Made by a program: the position numbers and the translations under genes. This document shows, in pieces, positions 23,433 to 34,871 of a stretch of DNA of 64,000 nt (its first letter is position 1; every line of letters begins with the position of its first letter). The notes below the pieces were generated by a model. That model was not told the origin of the DNA, searched no databases, and saw only the letters and a list, made by a program, of their open reading frames with translations. This DNA is from Planococcus citri (taxonomy: Eukaryota > Arthropoda > Insecta > Hemiptera > Pseudococcidae), in NCBI RefSeq assembly GCF_950023065.1, contig NC_088679.1:60202001-60266000 (forward strand). The letters are read 5' to 3'.

Positions 23433-23539
23433 CTTTTGAAAGTCTGTCAACACTTTCAAATCGTCCTTCCACTTTACTACGCAGTGAGTCGAGATCGAAA
23501 GGTGATGTAAATCCATGATCCACGCTGCGACTCTTTCCC
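23433..23539 (-). CDS. Internal coding exon of an unrecognised minus-strand gene
   Basis: On the minus strand a T-rich acceptor (TTTTTTTTGCCAACAG) precedes a 107-nt block, followed by the donor GTAAGC. In the favoured frame it encodes 35 whole codons, including GKSRSVDHGFTSPFDL and LRSKVEGRFESVDRLSK, with one spare base at each end. A second frame is also open. The phase matches the exon at 34872-34928, whose last two bases and this first base make an Arg codon. The product is basic and Ser-rich, probably a linker region. I do not recognise the protein family. Confidence 0.6.
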
Positions 23540-23744
23540 CTGTTGGCAAAAAAAATAAAACAGAAGTAGAATTAATTGAATGTGGTACAGCAATAAATTG
23601 GTAAAGTGTTGGAAAATTACGTTGTTTTGTTCATAAGTGGAAGCAAGTTATTATTTTAAATAAAAATAAAAATAATATTATGCATTTTTAAAATATTTTT
23701 AGCGAGAATTTTCTGATTCCATCACGCACATCTTTACACGTGGT

Positions 23745-24795
23745 CAGGGACAAAACTAGGGGGGTGGGGGTGTTCATTATGGATAGTCGGCAAATTTGGC
23801 AAATTCGGGAAAAATTGGTTTAGTCGGCAATTGTCGACTTTGCTGAGACTCGACAAAGTCGATAAGTTTTAAAAATTGTTTGTCCTAATGAAGAGACCTA
23901 TTAGCCGACTTTTATGGAACTTGGAATACCACATTTAAAAAAATTTTTGCCCTCGCTTCGCTCGGGCTGCATACAGTTCTTCTATTTTTAAATTTTTGCA
24001 TCTGGGAAAAATCTGTTCTAGGTAGAGGAACTCTCCTAAATTTTAAAAATGTCGAATGTAATTAAAAAATTGACTTTTTGTAAGAAAGTACATAATATAT
24101 AATTTACGTATACTACGTACTTGAATTATGAATTTTCAAATACTCCAGCCCTCCCTTCGCTCAGGTGTGTTGTTTTTTTATTCAAAATCAAACTATCTAA
24201 AAATCAACTACATACATATTCAAACTTTTTAAAACTGTTTAAATCCAAAAATAAACTCCTCACATAGAAAAAAAAATGTTTTTTTTTACACTTCTCGAAA
24301 TACGAAATTTTGAGAGCTTTGCCCTCACTTCGTTAGGGCTTGTTTTATTTTTTAGAGCTGAAATTTCTAAAAAAAATCATTCAAATTCTGAAACTTTTAA
24401 ACCGAAAAAATCAACCTCCTCCCATGAAAAGTCATTATTCTTTTACTTATAGGTAAAAATAAAAATTTTCAAAAGCTTTTGCCCTCGCTACGCTCGGGCC
24501 AATTTGTTTGTTCTTTTTCATTTTTATAAAACGAAAAAATTCAGCTTAAGGCTTCTAAAAATTGAAAAATGAACATTCAAATTTTTTAAAAGTCATAATA
24601 AGCTATGAATATAACCTAATACCCACGTATGTGTTGAGTATATCAATTGGCAAACTTTTCTTCTCATCAGATTTTATTTCACATTAAAAAAATCACTGTT
24701 TTAATCGGCAAAATAGGTATTTTTTTGTCATATCAGTCGGCAAATTTTGGTCGAATACCCCCCCCCCCCCCAGAAAATACCTAGTTTCGTCCCTG
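23745..24795 (+). mobile_element. Complete hAT-like MITE with 8-bp target duplication and four internal units
   Basis: The terminal inverted repeats are CAGGGACAAAACTAGG (23745-23760) and, inverted, CAGGGACGAAACTAGG (24780-24795), differing at one position in 16. The 8-bp duplication CACGTGGT is exact at 23737-23744 and 24796-24803. The CAGGG start and 8-bp duplication fit the hAT superfamily. Inside are four diverged tandem units with the core GCCCTCGCTTCGCTCGGGC or variants at 23949, 24148, 24321 and 24481 (spacings 199, 173, 160). There is no transposase frame. Other copies lie at 393, 38210, 46100/48026, 52750, 53990, 54720 and 61833. Confidence 0.9.
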
Positions 24796-25249
24796 CACGT
24801 GGTTTCGAAAATAATTCCATATTATGAAATTCGAAGGATTTTTCAATTATTATCTCAACGAAATTCCATGAATTTTGAATGAATTCCAATTGAATTTTCT
24901 GACTTAATTCCAAATATTTTCTGCCTTTTAGAACGTTTTTCAGTAAATTTCATTTTAAAATTCTTACCAAATCTTTCTTGATTTACACTTTTTTTTACAT
25001 CAATTCTAAGGATTTTGAAATGAAAAGGCAGAACTTTAGCACGGTTTTTGGCAGGATATCTGTAGAAGGGACGGGAAGAGCTGGAAAGAAAATAGGGCAA
25101 GATGTCAAAAATCTGTATGGCGAGTTTTACTATCACAGTTAGCCTTTCGTGAACGTTATATCCTCTTCAGGCATATTTTCTCTTCACACACCTGCAGAAT
25201 TTGCGACAATTTTTCCAATTTTTGGAAAATTTTTCACCTTTTAGTTGAT

Positions 25250-25560
25250 TTATATTTTGATTTAATAGAATTAGATTACCCCGTGAGGGCACAGGTTGTT
25301 GTCTCTAGAGGTAGTATCTAGGTAGTAGCTCGGATCATCAAAAGGAGCCAGTCCCCGAGGACAGATGAGAAGGCAAAGACAACATCAGGGGTATTCTGCG
25401 TGTCCATGCTGTGCAGGGTGGTAACATGTTGCTGTTCGATGGACTCGGAATTGATAAACACGGCCAAAGCAGAAGTCTCCAGTTGGTGGAACGATGGGGA
25501 GGAAAGGCAAGTTGAAGGCCAAACCTCTACATAAATAAGGATTCACTCGTTCCAGCCCCA
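25250..25560. other. GC-richer fragment, unassigned
   Basis: This stretch (for example gtccccgaggacagatgag, about 25352) is distinctly less AT-rich than its surroundings and lies upstream of pogo-like and RTE-like fragments. It may be part of a LINE 5' region or SINE, but no motif settles this. Confidence 0.25.
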
Positions 25561-25689
25561 GGGAATTGCAAGAGCTTCAGAGTGAGAAGGCTAATAAACT
25601 GGCAGATTTGGCTAAGGGAGTAAACCCCAACAGAAAATCATGGTGGAAGGCAAAGGGAAACCAACACCATTACATCTCCCTAGAATTAT

Positions 25690-25957
25690 ATGGACAATAT
25701 AGGATAAAAGTAAGAATTGAAAAATATTCGAGTTATAGAGGTAAACGCCCGACAACGTATGAGTTATGGAGGCTTTCTCGCTATTTTTAGCAAAATTTTA
25801 GCTTCGAGTTACGACTGGTTTGTATAGTCAATTTCGACTTATCCGAATAAAGTTAACATTGAGTGTTACGGAGATTTCAAGGGGAATGGAGGTTGATTCG
25901 GCTAATAGAGGTTTTCGAGTTAAAGAGTTTCGAGTTATCGAGAGTGTACTGCACATC
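25690..25957. mobile_element. Pogo/Tigger-like MITE fragment
   Basis: Repeated 'cgagttatagaggt', 'gagttatggagg', 'cgagttacgac' and 'gagtttcgagttatcgagag' blocks end in GTGTACTG (about 25945-25952). Read in reverse, this gives a CAGTACACTCTCGATAACTC terminus typical of pogo/Tigger-type ends. The left terminus was not located with confidence. Non-coding. Confidence 0.45.
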
Positions 25958-26151
25958 GGAAGTTTTTGACATTCATAAAAAGACCATAAGACAGCTGATT
26001 TTTCATGAAAATATGAAACTAAATCAACTCCAAGCTGTTTCTATTCCTTATTCTTTGCTGTTTCAGTATCTATAGCCACCTATTTGGCGCTTCAAGCTTT
26101 AAAGACGTAATGATGACATAATGTCAACATTGCACCATCCTACAGATATGG

Positions 26152-26235
26152 CCCATATCGGATATGGGATTTTTCATATTGATAAATATTGGTACACTCG
26201 CATATCGAATTATCGATATACCTTATATCGATAAT
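26152..26235. repeat. Two perfect short palindromes with TATCGATA motifs
   Basis: CCCATATC-G-GATATGGG lies at 26152-26168. ATTATCGATATA-CCT-TATATCGATAAT lies at 26209-26235 and could form a 12-bp stem. The latter contains two TATCGATA sequences (26211 and 26226), the consensus known as the DRE element in Drosophila promoters. Function here is unknown; it abuts the LINE fragment at 26240. Confidence 0.6.
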
Positions 26236-26239
26236 ATCT

Positions 26240-26440
26240 CACCACTAGTAATTACGGAAGCCAGGAGATTACAAATTGACGTATTAGGAATAAGCGAGAC
26301 CCGATGGACTGGAAATGGTAGAAACCAGGCAGATAAAGATTATGAAATGATTTATTGGAGCTGCTAACAAGAGAACTCTCCCTGTAAGACCCTGAAAGAA
26401 GTATACGCTATCTCCTGTAAAGGAGTGCGACCACGACAAC
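26240..26440 (+). pseudogene. Internally deleted RTE-like LINE copy (endonuclease fragment joined to 3' end)
   Basis: Codons from about 26250 to 26366 encode an endonuclease segment with EARRLQIDVLGISETRWTG, including the ISETRW motif of RTE-type endonucleases, and end at TAA. Immediately after, 26367-26440 matches the 3' end of the LINE at 18574-20925 (CTGTAAGACCCTGAAAGAAG; TACGCTATCTCCTGTAAAGG). The RT domain is absent, so the copy is a 5'-plus-3' deletion derivative. Confidence 0.65.
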
Positions 26441-26449
26441 GAGTATTAG

Positions 26450-29400
26450 ATTATTTTTAATGAATTTCCTTGCAAAAACTGATTTTTAAAATCTTCTATA
26501 AATGCCTATACCTATTGCATTTTTATATTTTAAAAATATTTATTCAAAATTGTCTATCAGACACATCTTTATCTTGCAGAAATAAAATATATTATTATTT
26601 AAATTCGCCATTTAATGCGCATTGCACACGTTCACGATCAGCCAACTTGAACAATCGAACCAATCATCAATCAATACCTCATTCGATTTAGATACCTCGA
26701 TAAGACTTTGACACTGGGGCAGATCTCCTCAAACACGAGCAGATCACGTTACACGATAACGAGAAACCACGATACACAACTCAATCGTCTTAATTATAAA
26801 CTCACACTTGACGGATAAGTACTCGTACATCACTCGAGAAACATTTGATTAGCTCTATAATACCCTATACACATTTACACAATTACACAGTATACCCGAG
26901 TTATCGTCAAACTTGTCTCTTACAACAGAACAGCATCCATTACAGACACACTCGACTGACTCCTTGACAGCTAAATCAATACGAACTGTATAGGGAAACT
27001 GTAGTAACATTGCGATTTAATTACAAAACTTTTTATTAAAATTATACCGTATTAAACTATGCAATTATACAGGAAGCAAGGCTCAGGGCGATAATCATCT
27101 ATACCTAGTATCACCGACTGCGTGTGCTGTAGGTCTAGGTAAATTGAAAACATCGTTCAAGAATTTAAAAAAAAAATACATAATTGCATCGTAATACTCA
27201 AACTAAGACGAACAAGTCGACATTCAGTGATCGATCAATGCAATCTTAATACAAAATCTATGTACAAAAAGATCAGAAAAACACCGATTCCTCATTATAT
27301 GTACGTACACCAGTGTTGGCTATACTTTCATTAACGTCCATTTCTCTAATTCAAAAGACACTTTTCGACAGATTTCAAAAGACCAAACTTCAAACGAGTA
27401 ACGTACGATGGTAGAAGGAGAAGTACCGAGAGCAATAATAATAATAATAAAATACCAACAGTAAATAAAACACAGATAAAAGCAACGTGTACGTAAACTC
27501 GAGCAAAGAGAGAGAAAAAAAAGGGCAAGACACTCGTCTATCAAAAGAACCATGCACATAAAACGTATCAACACTAATGGCGTATAAAACCATTCATTTT
27601 TTGCAACCTTGTTCGAAGTTCAACGTAGAGTGTAAGTCGACGAAAAAAAAAAGAGAGCAAAACGCCATCGAAGAATTACAAAGCGTAAAAAACAATTACA
27701 CAAATTTACTTTAAAAAAAAGAAAGAAAGAAAGAAAGAAATTTAAGAGCAAAGTTTTGAAATGATTCTTTGCACAACTGGCTCTTGAATAAATTCAAAGC
27801 AATCTCCAATGTGCATAAAAGTTTTCGACGACGGCGTTTTCAAAACTCCAAGGTCAATTTAACCTCTCTTTCCATGGCTTTTCTTTCCTGTGCAAAATAC
27901 ACCAAAACACACCAGATAAATCGTCGAAACGTAGTTGGCTAATTCACAATTTCAAAAACGTCGTCGTTTATTGAAAAAACATGCTAAGTGACGCGAAGTG
28001 TACTCTTTCTTCGGGTATACCACAAATCGTCTACACCCTTTTTCTTTTCTTTACTTCCATCCCCCTCTTCTCTTTTTCCGCGTTGATTTTCTGCTGTTTT
28101 TTTTCTTTCTTATTTTTAAATCAAAATAGATTATAGCTCGTGCGCTGTCTCGTTCGAAGATTTTTCTCTTCTTTTATTCGAATTAGTTACTCGCGTTGAA
28201 CGTCTTCCTTTTCCTGTTTTTCAATGAAGCTCTCATCTTATATTCTTTCTTCAGACACTTTGTGAATAACCCGATAAAATGCTCCTCGGCGAACAATCGC
28301 GAGCTCGCGAAATTTCCTTGTATTAAATGAAACCTTTATCGTCGTATAGTCTCGCATAATCCTCTATGGTTTTTACGTCCACAGCCAACGAGAAAAAAAC
28401 CCTATAGAAAATCCTTACGCTTCATCGTCACCTTCAAAAAACATCGTCCAGTTAATTACTATACGAGTACACGACATCGCCTTGAACAAAAAAAAACTCC
28501 TCTAGAGTAATTAAAGCGTATTTTCGAAACACCCTACCCGAACGAATTTTTTTTCATGTCTCTACGTACTTTATATATACGCGGATATCATAAAATCGTT
28601 TATATGCTACACAAAAACTAAAAAAAAAGACAAAAAAAGGAGGAAAGAAAACTGTAAACTCGAAAGCTCGCACGCCGGAAAATACGATGCGAAAAAACGG
28701 AAACGAATTCGCATTCTTTTTTTTAATGGTCTGAGGCTTTCCTGTCATATTTTCCTCTTTTTTTATACGTTTCGAAAAGTATACGCCTCGTGACACGCCG
28801 AAAAACGAACTCGTATGGTTTTAATTTTACGTTGAATATTTATTCGCGTCGTCGTCGTTGTTTAATTCGGAATCTTTTTTCTTTCTCCGATCTTTCCAAT
28901 TTCACCTTTTATGGCGACTTCTCTTTTTCGTATCCTTTTCAAGAGCGGACATTTTTCAAGGTTGTTTCGTCTATTCATCGAATGACACAGTTTTCATTTT
29001 CAGATTTCACAATACCTATACGTTAGCTTATATGTATGCGCAATACGTACATACAGATGGATAAACAAAATGAAACCGTAGACAATTTTTTCTCCGAATC
29101 TATTTTTAATCAATTCTTTTTGGTAATTTTCCACGAGCTTTAGTGCGCTGAAATTCTGCTTAGTTAACTTATTATCATCATGTGAATCAGAGTGACCCGC
29201 AAAAAAAAGAAAAATGTGGAAGAATTTTGACCAAATTTAGTGAAAACCTTTATTTTTAGTTGAAAGTCACTCACAAAAAACGGCTGCTTCGAAGATGTTC
29301 CCAGAGAAGAGTGAGGAAAATGATATACTCATTCATCACCAAATACAAAAAAAAAGATCAAATATCAAGAATTATATGTATTCATTTTTTCAATCAAAAA

Positions 29401-29990
29401 CTCAAAAAATACGTACACGCTATACTCGTATATCTGCTCTCTGTTTCAAACAAAGATTTCAAACAACTTTTTTCCAACATCGATGCAACTAAAGTCATTA
29501 TTTCATTCAAATACCATACCACTCGAAGTATCAAAACATTCGATTATTTCACACGACCATTTATCAAATTCCAACTGGCGATCATTACGTACATTATGGT
29601 TGTTTGTCGAAATATCGCTTCCCTCGATGAAGCAATACCATTTTTATTCGCCGGAAAAAAATACAACACACTGATTAATTACCCTTAGCAAACGTTTGTA
29701 CGGTGATGGCAAAAAAAAAAAAAAAAAAAAATAGCACATAATTTATTTTGAATAAGTACCGAATCAATTATCAATTTCAAGAGTCGATCATTTCAACTCG
29801 TACTGTACCATACGATTTTTCATTTCATGATGAAATTCTACCTTCTCATTTATCTATTTGATGAGAATTGAAAACCTGCAGTGAAAAAATACACCGAGAG
29901 AATGAAGTCATTGCTCACTAAAGTATTACTTTGACTTTGTATTTTTAAAAATTCGACGAAAAAAAATCAAAATTTCATACGATTGAACTA
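26450..29990. other. Island without recognised genes; simple repeats
   Basis: It holds an ATA/AAT microsatellite near 27436-27451, an AAAG microsatellite at 27717-27741 and a poly-A run at 29709-29730. The open frames are short, and no splice-flanked exon or terminal repeat was identified. Confidence 0.4.
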
Positions 29991-29999
29991 GAAAGCTGA

Positions 30000-30146
30000 A
30001 ATTTTCCAAGTATTCGACCCCTCCACCGAATCGATTGAAACCAGTTTCAAGCTATTTTAGACAGTTATGGAGGCCCCAGCAAATTTTTATAAAGTATAAC
30101 TCTCACGAAATTTCATTCAATCAACTTGGAAAGCTGAAACTTAGTA
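30000..30146 (+). repeat. Dispersed repeat, 'gctgaaat-cgattgaaac-ggagcctcc' family
   Basis: The order 'gctgaaatttt', 'cgaatcgattgaaac(c)agttt', 'ttatggaggcc', 'gctgaaacttagtatgca' matches 34155-34540 and 57680-58290. The fold-back element at 30151-34154 lies within this repeat, so the flanks on both sides belong to one interrupted copy. Confidence 0.55.
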
Positions 30147-30427
30147 TGCAGGGTCATTCCACGTCAATTCGACCAAGAAGTGGTAAGGGGGAGGGGGGTC
30201 GGCGATTTTTTTGAAATTTTTCCTATGGAAAGATCTTTTAAAGGGATGACCAATGGCGCAAATCACAGCTCTCTAGCCCTTTTTTAAAGGCTGCTAGGGG
30301 ATTTCAAAGTGTTCAGTGAACTTGAAATATCATCCATTTCAGCAGAGGATAACTCGATAACCGCGATACCTACCATAATGGAAGTTTTTCCAATAGTTAG
30401 GGGTTTTGAAAGGCCTTTTGGTGATAT

Positions 30428-31471
30428 TAAAGCTCTTTAATGCAAGTATGGAAAAAGATTATGCTCTTAAGAAAGTCATAGCATTTTACGTATCGCACCT
30501 CTGGAGTAATAAGGTCACATCTCAAAAAAAATCGATTTTGATGTTTTTGCATTTTTGGGGTTTGCATGACCCCCTGCAACCAAAAATAACACTTTGAGTC
30601 GGGTATGCTGCTTAGATCATGTAAAAAATGCAAAGGGCCTAACTCAAAATTTCTACAACATTGCAAGTTGTTTGGAGTTATAAGGTCACATCTCAAAAAA
30701 CTCCTCTTTCTTTGAGTAAAATTCGCACATACAAAGTGTCAGAAAACAGTTTCAATAGTTTTGAACGTTTTTAAGATGTAAAATAATCACAAGGAGTGTA
30801 TTTTTTGTAGGTTTGTTCCAAAACAAAAAATTTTTAAAATAGAACATTTTTCAGAAAAATTAATTTGCATATATATTGAAATTTTAGTTTTTTGAGAAAA
30901 ACTCAAAAACTAAGCACTCTAGAAAAAAACTAACGACATTATGTCGATTGGAAATTTAATTCTCTACAATTTTGTTATCATGAAATTTTTTTTGGACGCT
31001 TTTTTTCGCCTCCAGATCACTTTTTATGAAAGGTTATAACTCAAAATGTTTTCCAAACATTGAAATATTTCCTCTTTAAGAGTTTATTTTTCAAAATATT
31101 CTTACGCTAAATGAAGGTAGGATACCCAATCTTCAAAATGACATGCTATTCATTCCTCACAATTGATTATAAGTTGATGAAAATAATGAATCAAGTTTTA
31201 AAAAAAAAGAAAATCACTCTCGTGTAAAATTTCACTTTTTTGAGATGTGACCTTATAACTCCCGAGGTGCGGTATGTGTTACATACTGCGCATGGCAGGT
31301 TGGTGTCGTCACCCGGTGGAGGTGGGTGGAGCAACCAATGGGGTGCAACGTTGTACGTGAACAGCTGATTTGATGCTTGCTCGCGCACTGCGCAGTACGT
31401 AAAACTTACGTAAAATCCTATGACTTTCTTAAGAGTATAATCTATTTCCATACTTGTATTAAAGAGCTTTA
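30428..31471. mobile_element. hAT-like non-autonomous element, 1044 bp, 8-bp target duplication
   Basis: The terminal inverted repeats start TAAAGCTCTTTAAT at both ends and extend about 64 bp with few differences (TATGCTCTTAAGAAAGTCAT, ATTTTACGTA). GGTGATAT is exact at 30420-30427 and 31472-31479. Subterminal copies of 'aaggtcacatctcaaaaaa' occur at about 30513 and 30684 and inverted at about 31234. The YARNG-type end and 8-bp duplication suggest hAT. It interrupts the fold-back left arm. Confidence 0.85.
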
Positions 31472-31605
31472 GGTGATATCATAAAAATCAGTGTTGCTAC
31501 TTTTTTTCATAAAAAAATTTGTTCGAAAGTTTCAAAACGTATTGTTTTGACTCTCAAAAATTCTGAAAAAAATATATTATAGACAACTTTTTATGCTGAA
31601 CTTCT

Positions 31606-32681
31606 TCTTCCTCGCTTGCCCGTGTCCGGAAATTGTGACTACAAAATCCCCGCAACTAGTTCCCTCCAGCTATCTCTGTCCTCGGCCTTTCTCATGCATT
31701 CTCCCAGTGACATGACATAAGTCTATCGGGAGGGTGATCTTTCCCTTCCCCTCTTGCCTTCTATGTGGCCTTGGACTGTCAATTTTTCAGGTTGTCTTGT
31801 CTCACAATGTGTCCAAAGTAGCGTAGTATTCGTCTCCTGATGACTGTGCTTAGCCTTTCCCTTACACCCAGTTGTTGAAGTATCGACTCATTTGTTCTTT
31901 TCTGGACCCCTGATATCCTTATCATGCGTCTGTAGCAGTACATTTCAAATGTGTCAATTTTATCTTGATTTGCCTTGCCTACTGTCCAGCATTCTGACAC
32001 ATACAGCAAGATGGAGAAGACTAGCGTTTTTACAGCTCTCAGCTTTGTGGCCTTAGTAATGTTGTGGCTTTTCCATATCTGGTTGAGCTTTCCCATTGCT
32101 GTCTTTGCTATGGCCGACCTTCTCCTGATTTCTCCAGCTGAGCTTCCCTGATTCGTAATTAATGAACCAAGGTACACAATGTCCTATACAACCTCTATAC
32201 CATCAATCTCCAATATTTCAGGTCTCGATTATCATTATTTCTGTTTTTCCTTTGTTGACCCTCAGACCTGCCTCATTGCTGGCTTCTTCGATTTTCCTGA
32301 GCATTTCCTTCATCTCATCTGGTGTCTCTGCAAGCAGGGTTGTGTCATCCGCATATCTTTAGTTTGACAATGTCTTTCCTCCAATTCTGACTCCCTTTTC
32401 TTAATCCTCTGAGGCAGTTCTCATTACCCATTCTCCATATGCATTGGAGAGAATCGGGCTGAGTATGCATCCCTGTCTCACTCCTTTTGCTGTATGGAAA
32501 TGATTGGTGAGCTCTCTTTCAACTCTCACCTGTGCCACGTTGTCCTCATACAGACTCTCCATGAGACTAGTGCTCCGGTACTCCAAGCTTTTTGAGATTT
32601 TGCCAGAGGACCTTCCACTTCACATTGTCGAATGCCTTCTCATAGTCAAGGTAGCACACGTACACTGGCTTGTTGAATTCT
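31606..32681 (-). pseudogene. RTE-like LINE fragment (reverse transcriptase and 3' end), decayed
   Basis: On the minus strand 32681-32580 reads YVCYLDYEKAFDNVKW (motif A), then TAKGVRQGCILSPIL, YADDTTLLAET (catalytic box, about 32355), MYLGSLITNQGSS and FEMYCYRRMIRISG, ending near AEDRDSWRELVAG and a GAAGAAG tail at 31606. Several stops and frameshifts separate the pieces. The longest clean piece is 31779-32177 (132 codons). The 5' part, including the endonuclease, is missing. It is inserted in the fold-back arm and belongs to a different RTE-like lineage from the 18.6 kb copy. Confidence 0.8.
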
Positions 32682-32834
32682 TAAAAAATTGGGATAGCGT
32701 TATTTTGTAAAGTCGATTTAAAAAATTGAAAGTTTGCAAAAAAAATGTGATTTTTCAATTTGAAACATGAAAAAAAGTTGTGATTGGTGCAGTTGACCCA
32801 TTTGACCTCTATTATTACATATCCGTTGAAAAAA

Positions 32835-33453
32835 CAGGCTTGTTAACCAAAAAAAAATATTTCCGGTTAAGGTTACAGTTAAAAATTAAACAAGAAATTC
32901 AAAATTTCGGTTAAAGGTTACGGTTAAGGTTATTCATTTTTTAAAGTTACGGTTAAGGTTCAGGTTACAGTTATTGATGACCATTTTTTTCGGTTAATGG
33001 TTAAGGTTAAGGTTACAGTTTTTGGTGGTAATTTTTCCAGTTGAGCTTAAAATTTCGGTTAATGGTTAAAATTAGAGTTGAAAATTTGAAAATTTCCAAA
33101 AATTCTTTCGGAGTTTGAAATTTTGAAGTTTAAAAAATTGAAAAACTGGTAATATTTTTAATCTTTTGATCATTTTTTTGATTAAAATTTCAAATCACTA
33201 CATATCACATTGAAAAAAAACTCAGATAAAAAGAAATGAATTTTAAAATTTTGTAACTGGTTTTTTCTAAACATTTTTTGGTTAAGGTTATGGTTACGGT
33301 TTATTTTGATCTCAGAAAATGGTTACAGTCACGGTTATGGTTAGTGATATTTCAAAAAAAAAGGTTTTTTGGTTACGGTTAACTTCTTTTTCGGTTAATT
33401 TACCAGTTAATTTGCGGTTACGGTTAATGGTTAAAAACCGGTTAACAAACCTG
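32835..33453. mobile_element. hAT-like MITE built of GGTTAAGGTTACGG-type repeats
   Basis: The ends CAGGCTTGTTAACC (32835) and, inverted, CAGGTTTGTTAACC (33453) form a 14-bp terminal repeat with one difference. They are flanked by TGAAAAAA (32827-32834) and TGAAAAAG (33454-33461), an 8-bp duplication with one mismatch. Inside are many copies of GGTTAAGGTTACGGTTA in both orders. These are not the insect telomere repeat TTAGG. Removing the element restores similarity to the other fold-back arm. Confidence 0.75.
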
Positions 33454-34154
33454 TGAAAAAGTTGAAAAACTCCTTTCACTCGATAAAATAAACGCATCAT
33501 AAAAAAATCAAAATTCAAAAAATGAACAAATTTTAATTTTTTTTGCTATGAGAGTAATTTTTAAAAACTTTTTCATGAAATACATCAAAAAGAGGTCAAA
33601 ATAAGACAGCTGAATAAATTTAATTTTTTTTCGATGTATGGAATTGAAAATTGAATTTTTTCGAGTTTTGATTTTTTGTGATGAGTTCATTTCATCGAGT
33701 GAAAGAGGTTTTTCAACTTTTTCAACCAATACGTAAAAATATGGATCAAATGGGCCAACTTCCCCAATCAAAAGGGGATCGCATTTTTCCGCAAACTTTC
33801 AATTTTTTAAAATCGACTTTATGAAATAATGCCATCCTAATTTTTTACTTATGCTGTTCAGCATAAAAAAGTTGTCCATAATATATTATTTTTTTCAGCA
33901 TTTTTGAGAGTCGGAACGATATGAAAACTTCATTTGGAAACTTTTCGAGCTAACTTTTTGTACGAAAAAAAAGTGGCAACACTGATTTTTATGATATCAC
34001 CAAAAAGCCTTTCAAAACTCCTAGCTATTAGAAAAAGTTCCATTTTCGTAGGTATCGCGGTTATCGAGTAATCCAAAGCTGAAATGGATGATATTTCAAG
34101 TTCACTGAAAACTTTGACACCCCCTAGCAGCCTTCAAAATCGCAGGAATGACTC

Positions 34155-34545
34155 TGCATCATAATTTAAGCATCAAAGATCGATTGGAGACGGTTTCGAG
34201 CTGTTCTAGAGTCTCCGGCAGCATTTTGAAAATGCCAATTTTCCAGAAAATGACCTAAAATCTGTTCAAATGAACTTTAACGCTTTTATAAGAGGCTAAA
34301 AAATTCATTTTGATAAACTTTATGACATTTCTTATGGAAAACTGCAATTTTTCAAATGTTGTTGGAGACTCTGAAACCGCGTAAAACCACCTTCAGTCGA
34401 TTCGACTCGTTAAAAATAGGACGTGAACTGAATTTTCAGCTTTAGATCGGCCAATAACTACTTGGGAAATTCTAATTCGCAAATACCCACTGACGACTTC
34501 AGAACTGCTCAAAACGGTTCAAAATTGATCCCAATCAATTGGGGG
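34155..34545 (+). repeat. Dispersed repeat, GGAGCCTCC-related family
   Basis: It continues the copy broken at 30146. 'cgattggagacggtttcgag', 'ctagagtctccggcagc' and 'gagactctgaaaccgc' correspond to the array at 57640-58740. It ends near a poly-G run at 34542-34550. Confidence 0.5.
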
Positions 34546-34871
34546 GGGGGAGAGGGGGCGTCCGGCAAATACTAAATTTCAGTTTTCAGGCTCATTTAGA
34601 TGAAATTGTGATTTTTTGTCACCTTTGATCCAAATTTCCTTTTTGAAGTTTTTTCCAAAAATTCGAAAAATGAACTTCGAGATCTGAAATTTTGATTGGT
34701 AGGTACCTATAGGGTATTTTTGGTCGCTCTTTCGGTCTAGAGTTCTTCAAACCCCCTTCAGTGTCGTTTTGAAAACAAGCTTTCACCCAAATACACACGA
34801 AGAGATATTTAAATCGTCTTATAAATTATCAATCATAAACCCATCACCATTATTCAGCCATTTTGGTTTAC

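Larger units (their letters stand above)
30151..34154. mobile_element. 4-kb fold-back (long inverted repeat) element with three nested insertions
   Basis: The outer ends are GGGTCATTCC (30151) and GGAATGACTC (34145-34154), each adjoining TGCA (30147-30150 and 34155-34158), a candidate 4-bp duplication. The left arm (30151-30427, then 31480-31605, 32682-32834 and 33454 to about 33590) is inverted relative to the right arm (about 33590-34154). Shared blocks include 'tgaaatatcatccatttcag', 'cgataaccgcgatacctac', 'ttatgctgaac' and 'ctttcactcgat'. Each gap in the left arm is an inserted element described separately. The right arm lacks about 115 bp near its end. No protein-coding capacity of its own was recognised. 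Confidence 0.75.

Noticed and set aside
29260..29688. 142-codon plus-strand frame
   Set aside because: AT-rich composition, no domain, and starts in low-complexity sequence; no splice or neighbour support.
32835..33453. Interstitial telomere repeat
   Set aside because: The unit is GGTTAAGGTTACGG-like, not TTAGG, and terminal repeats with an 8-bp duplication mark it as a MITE.
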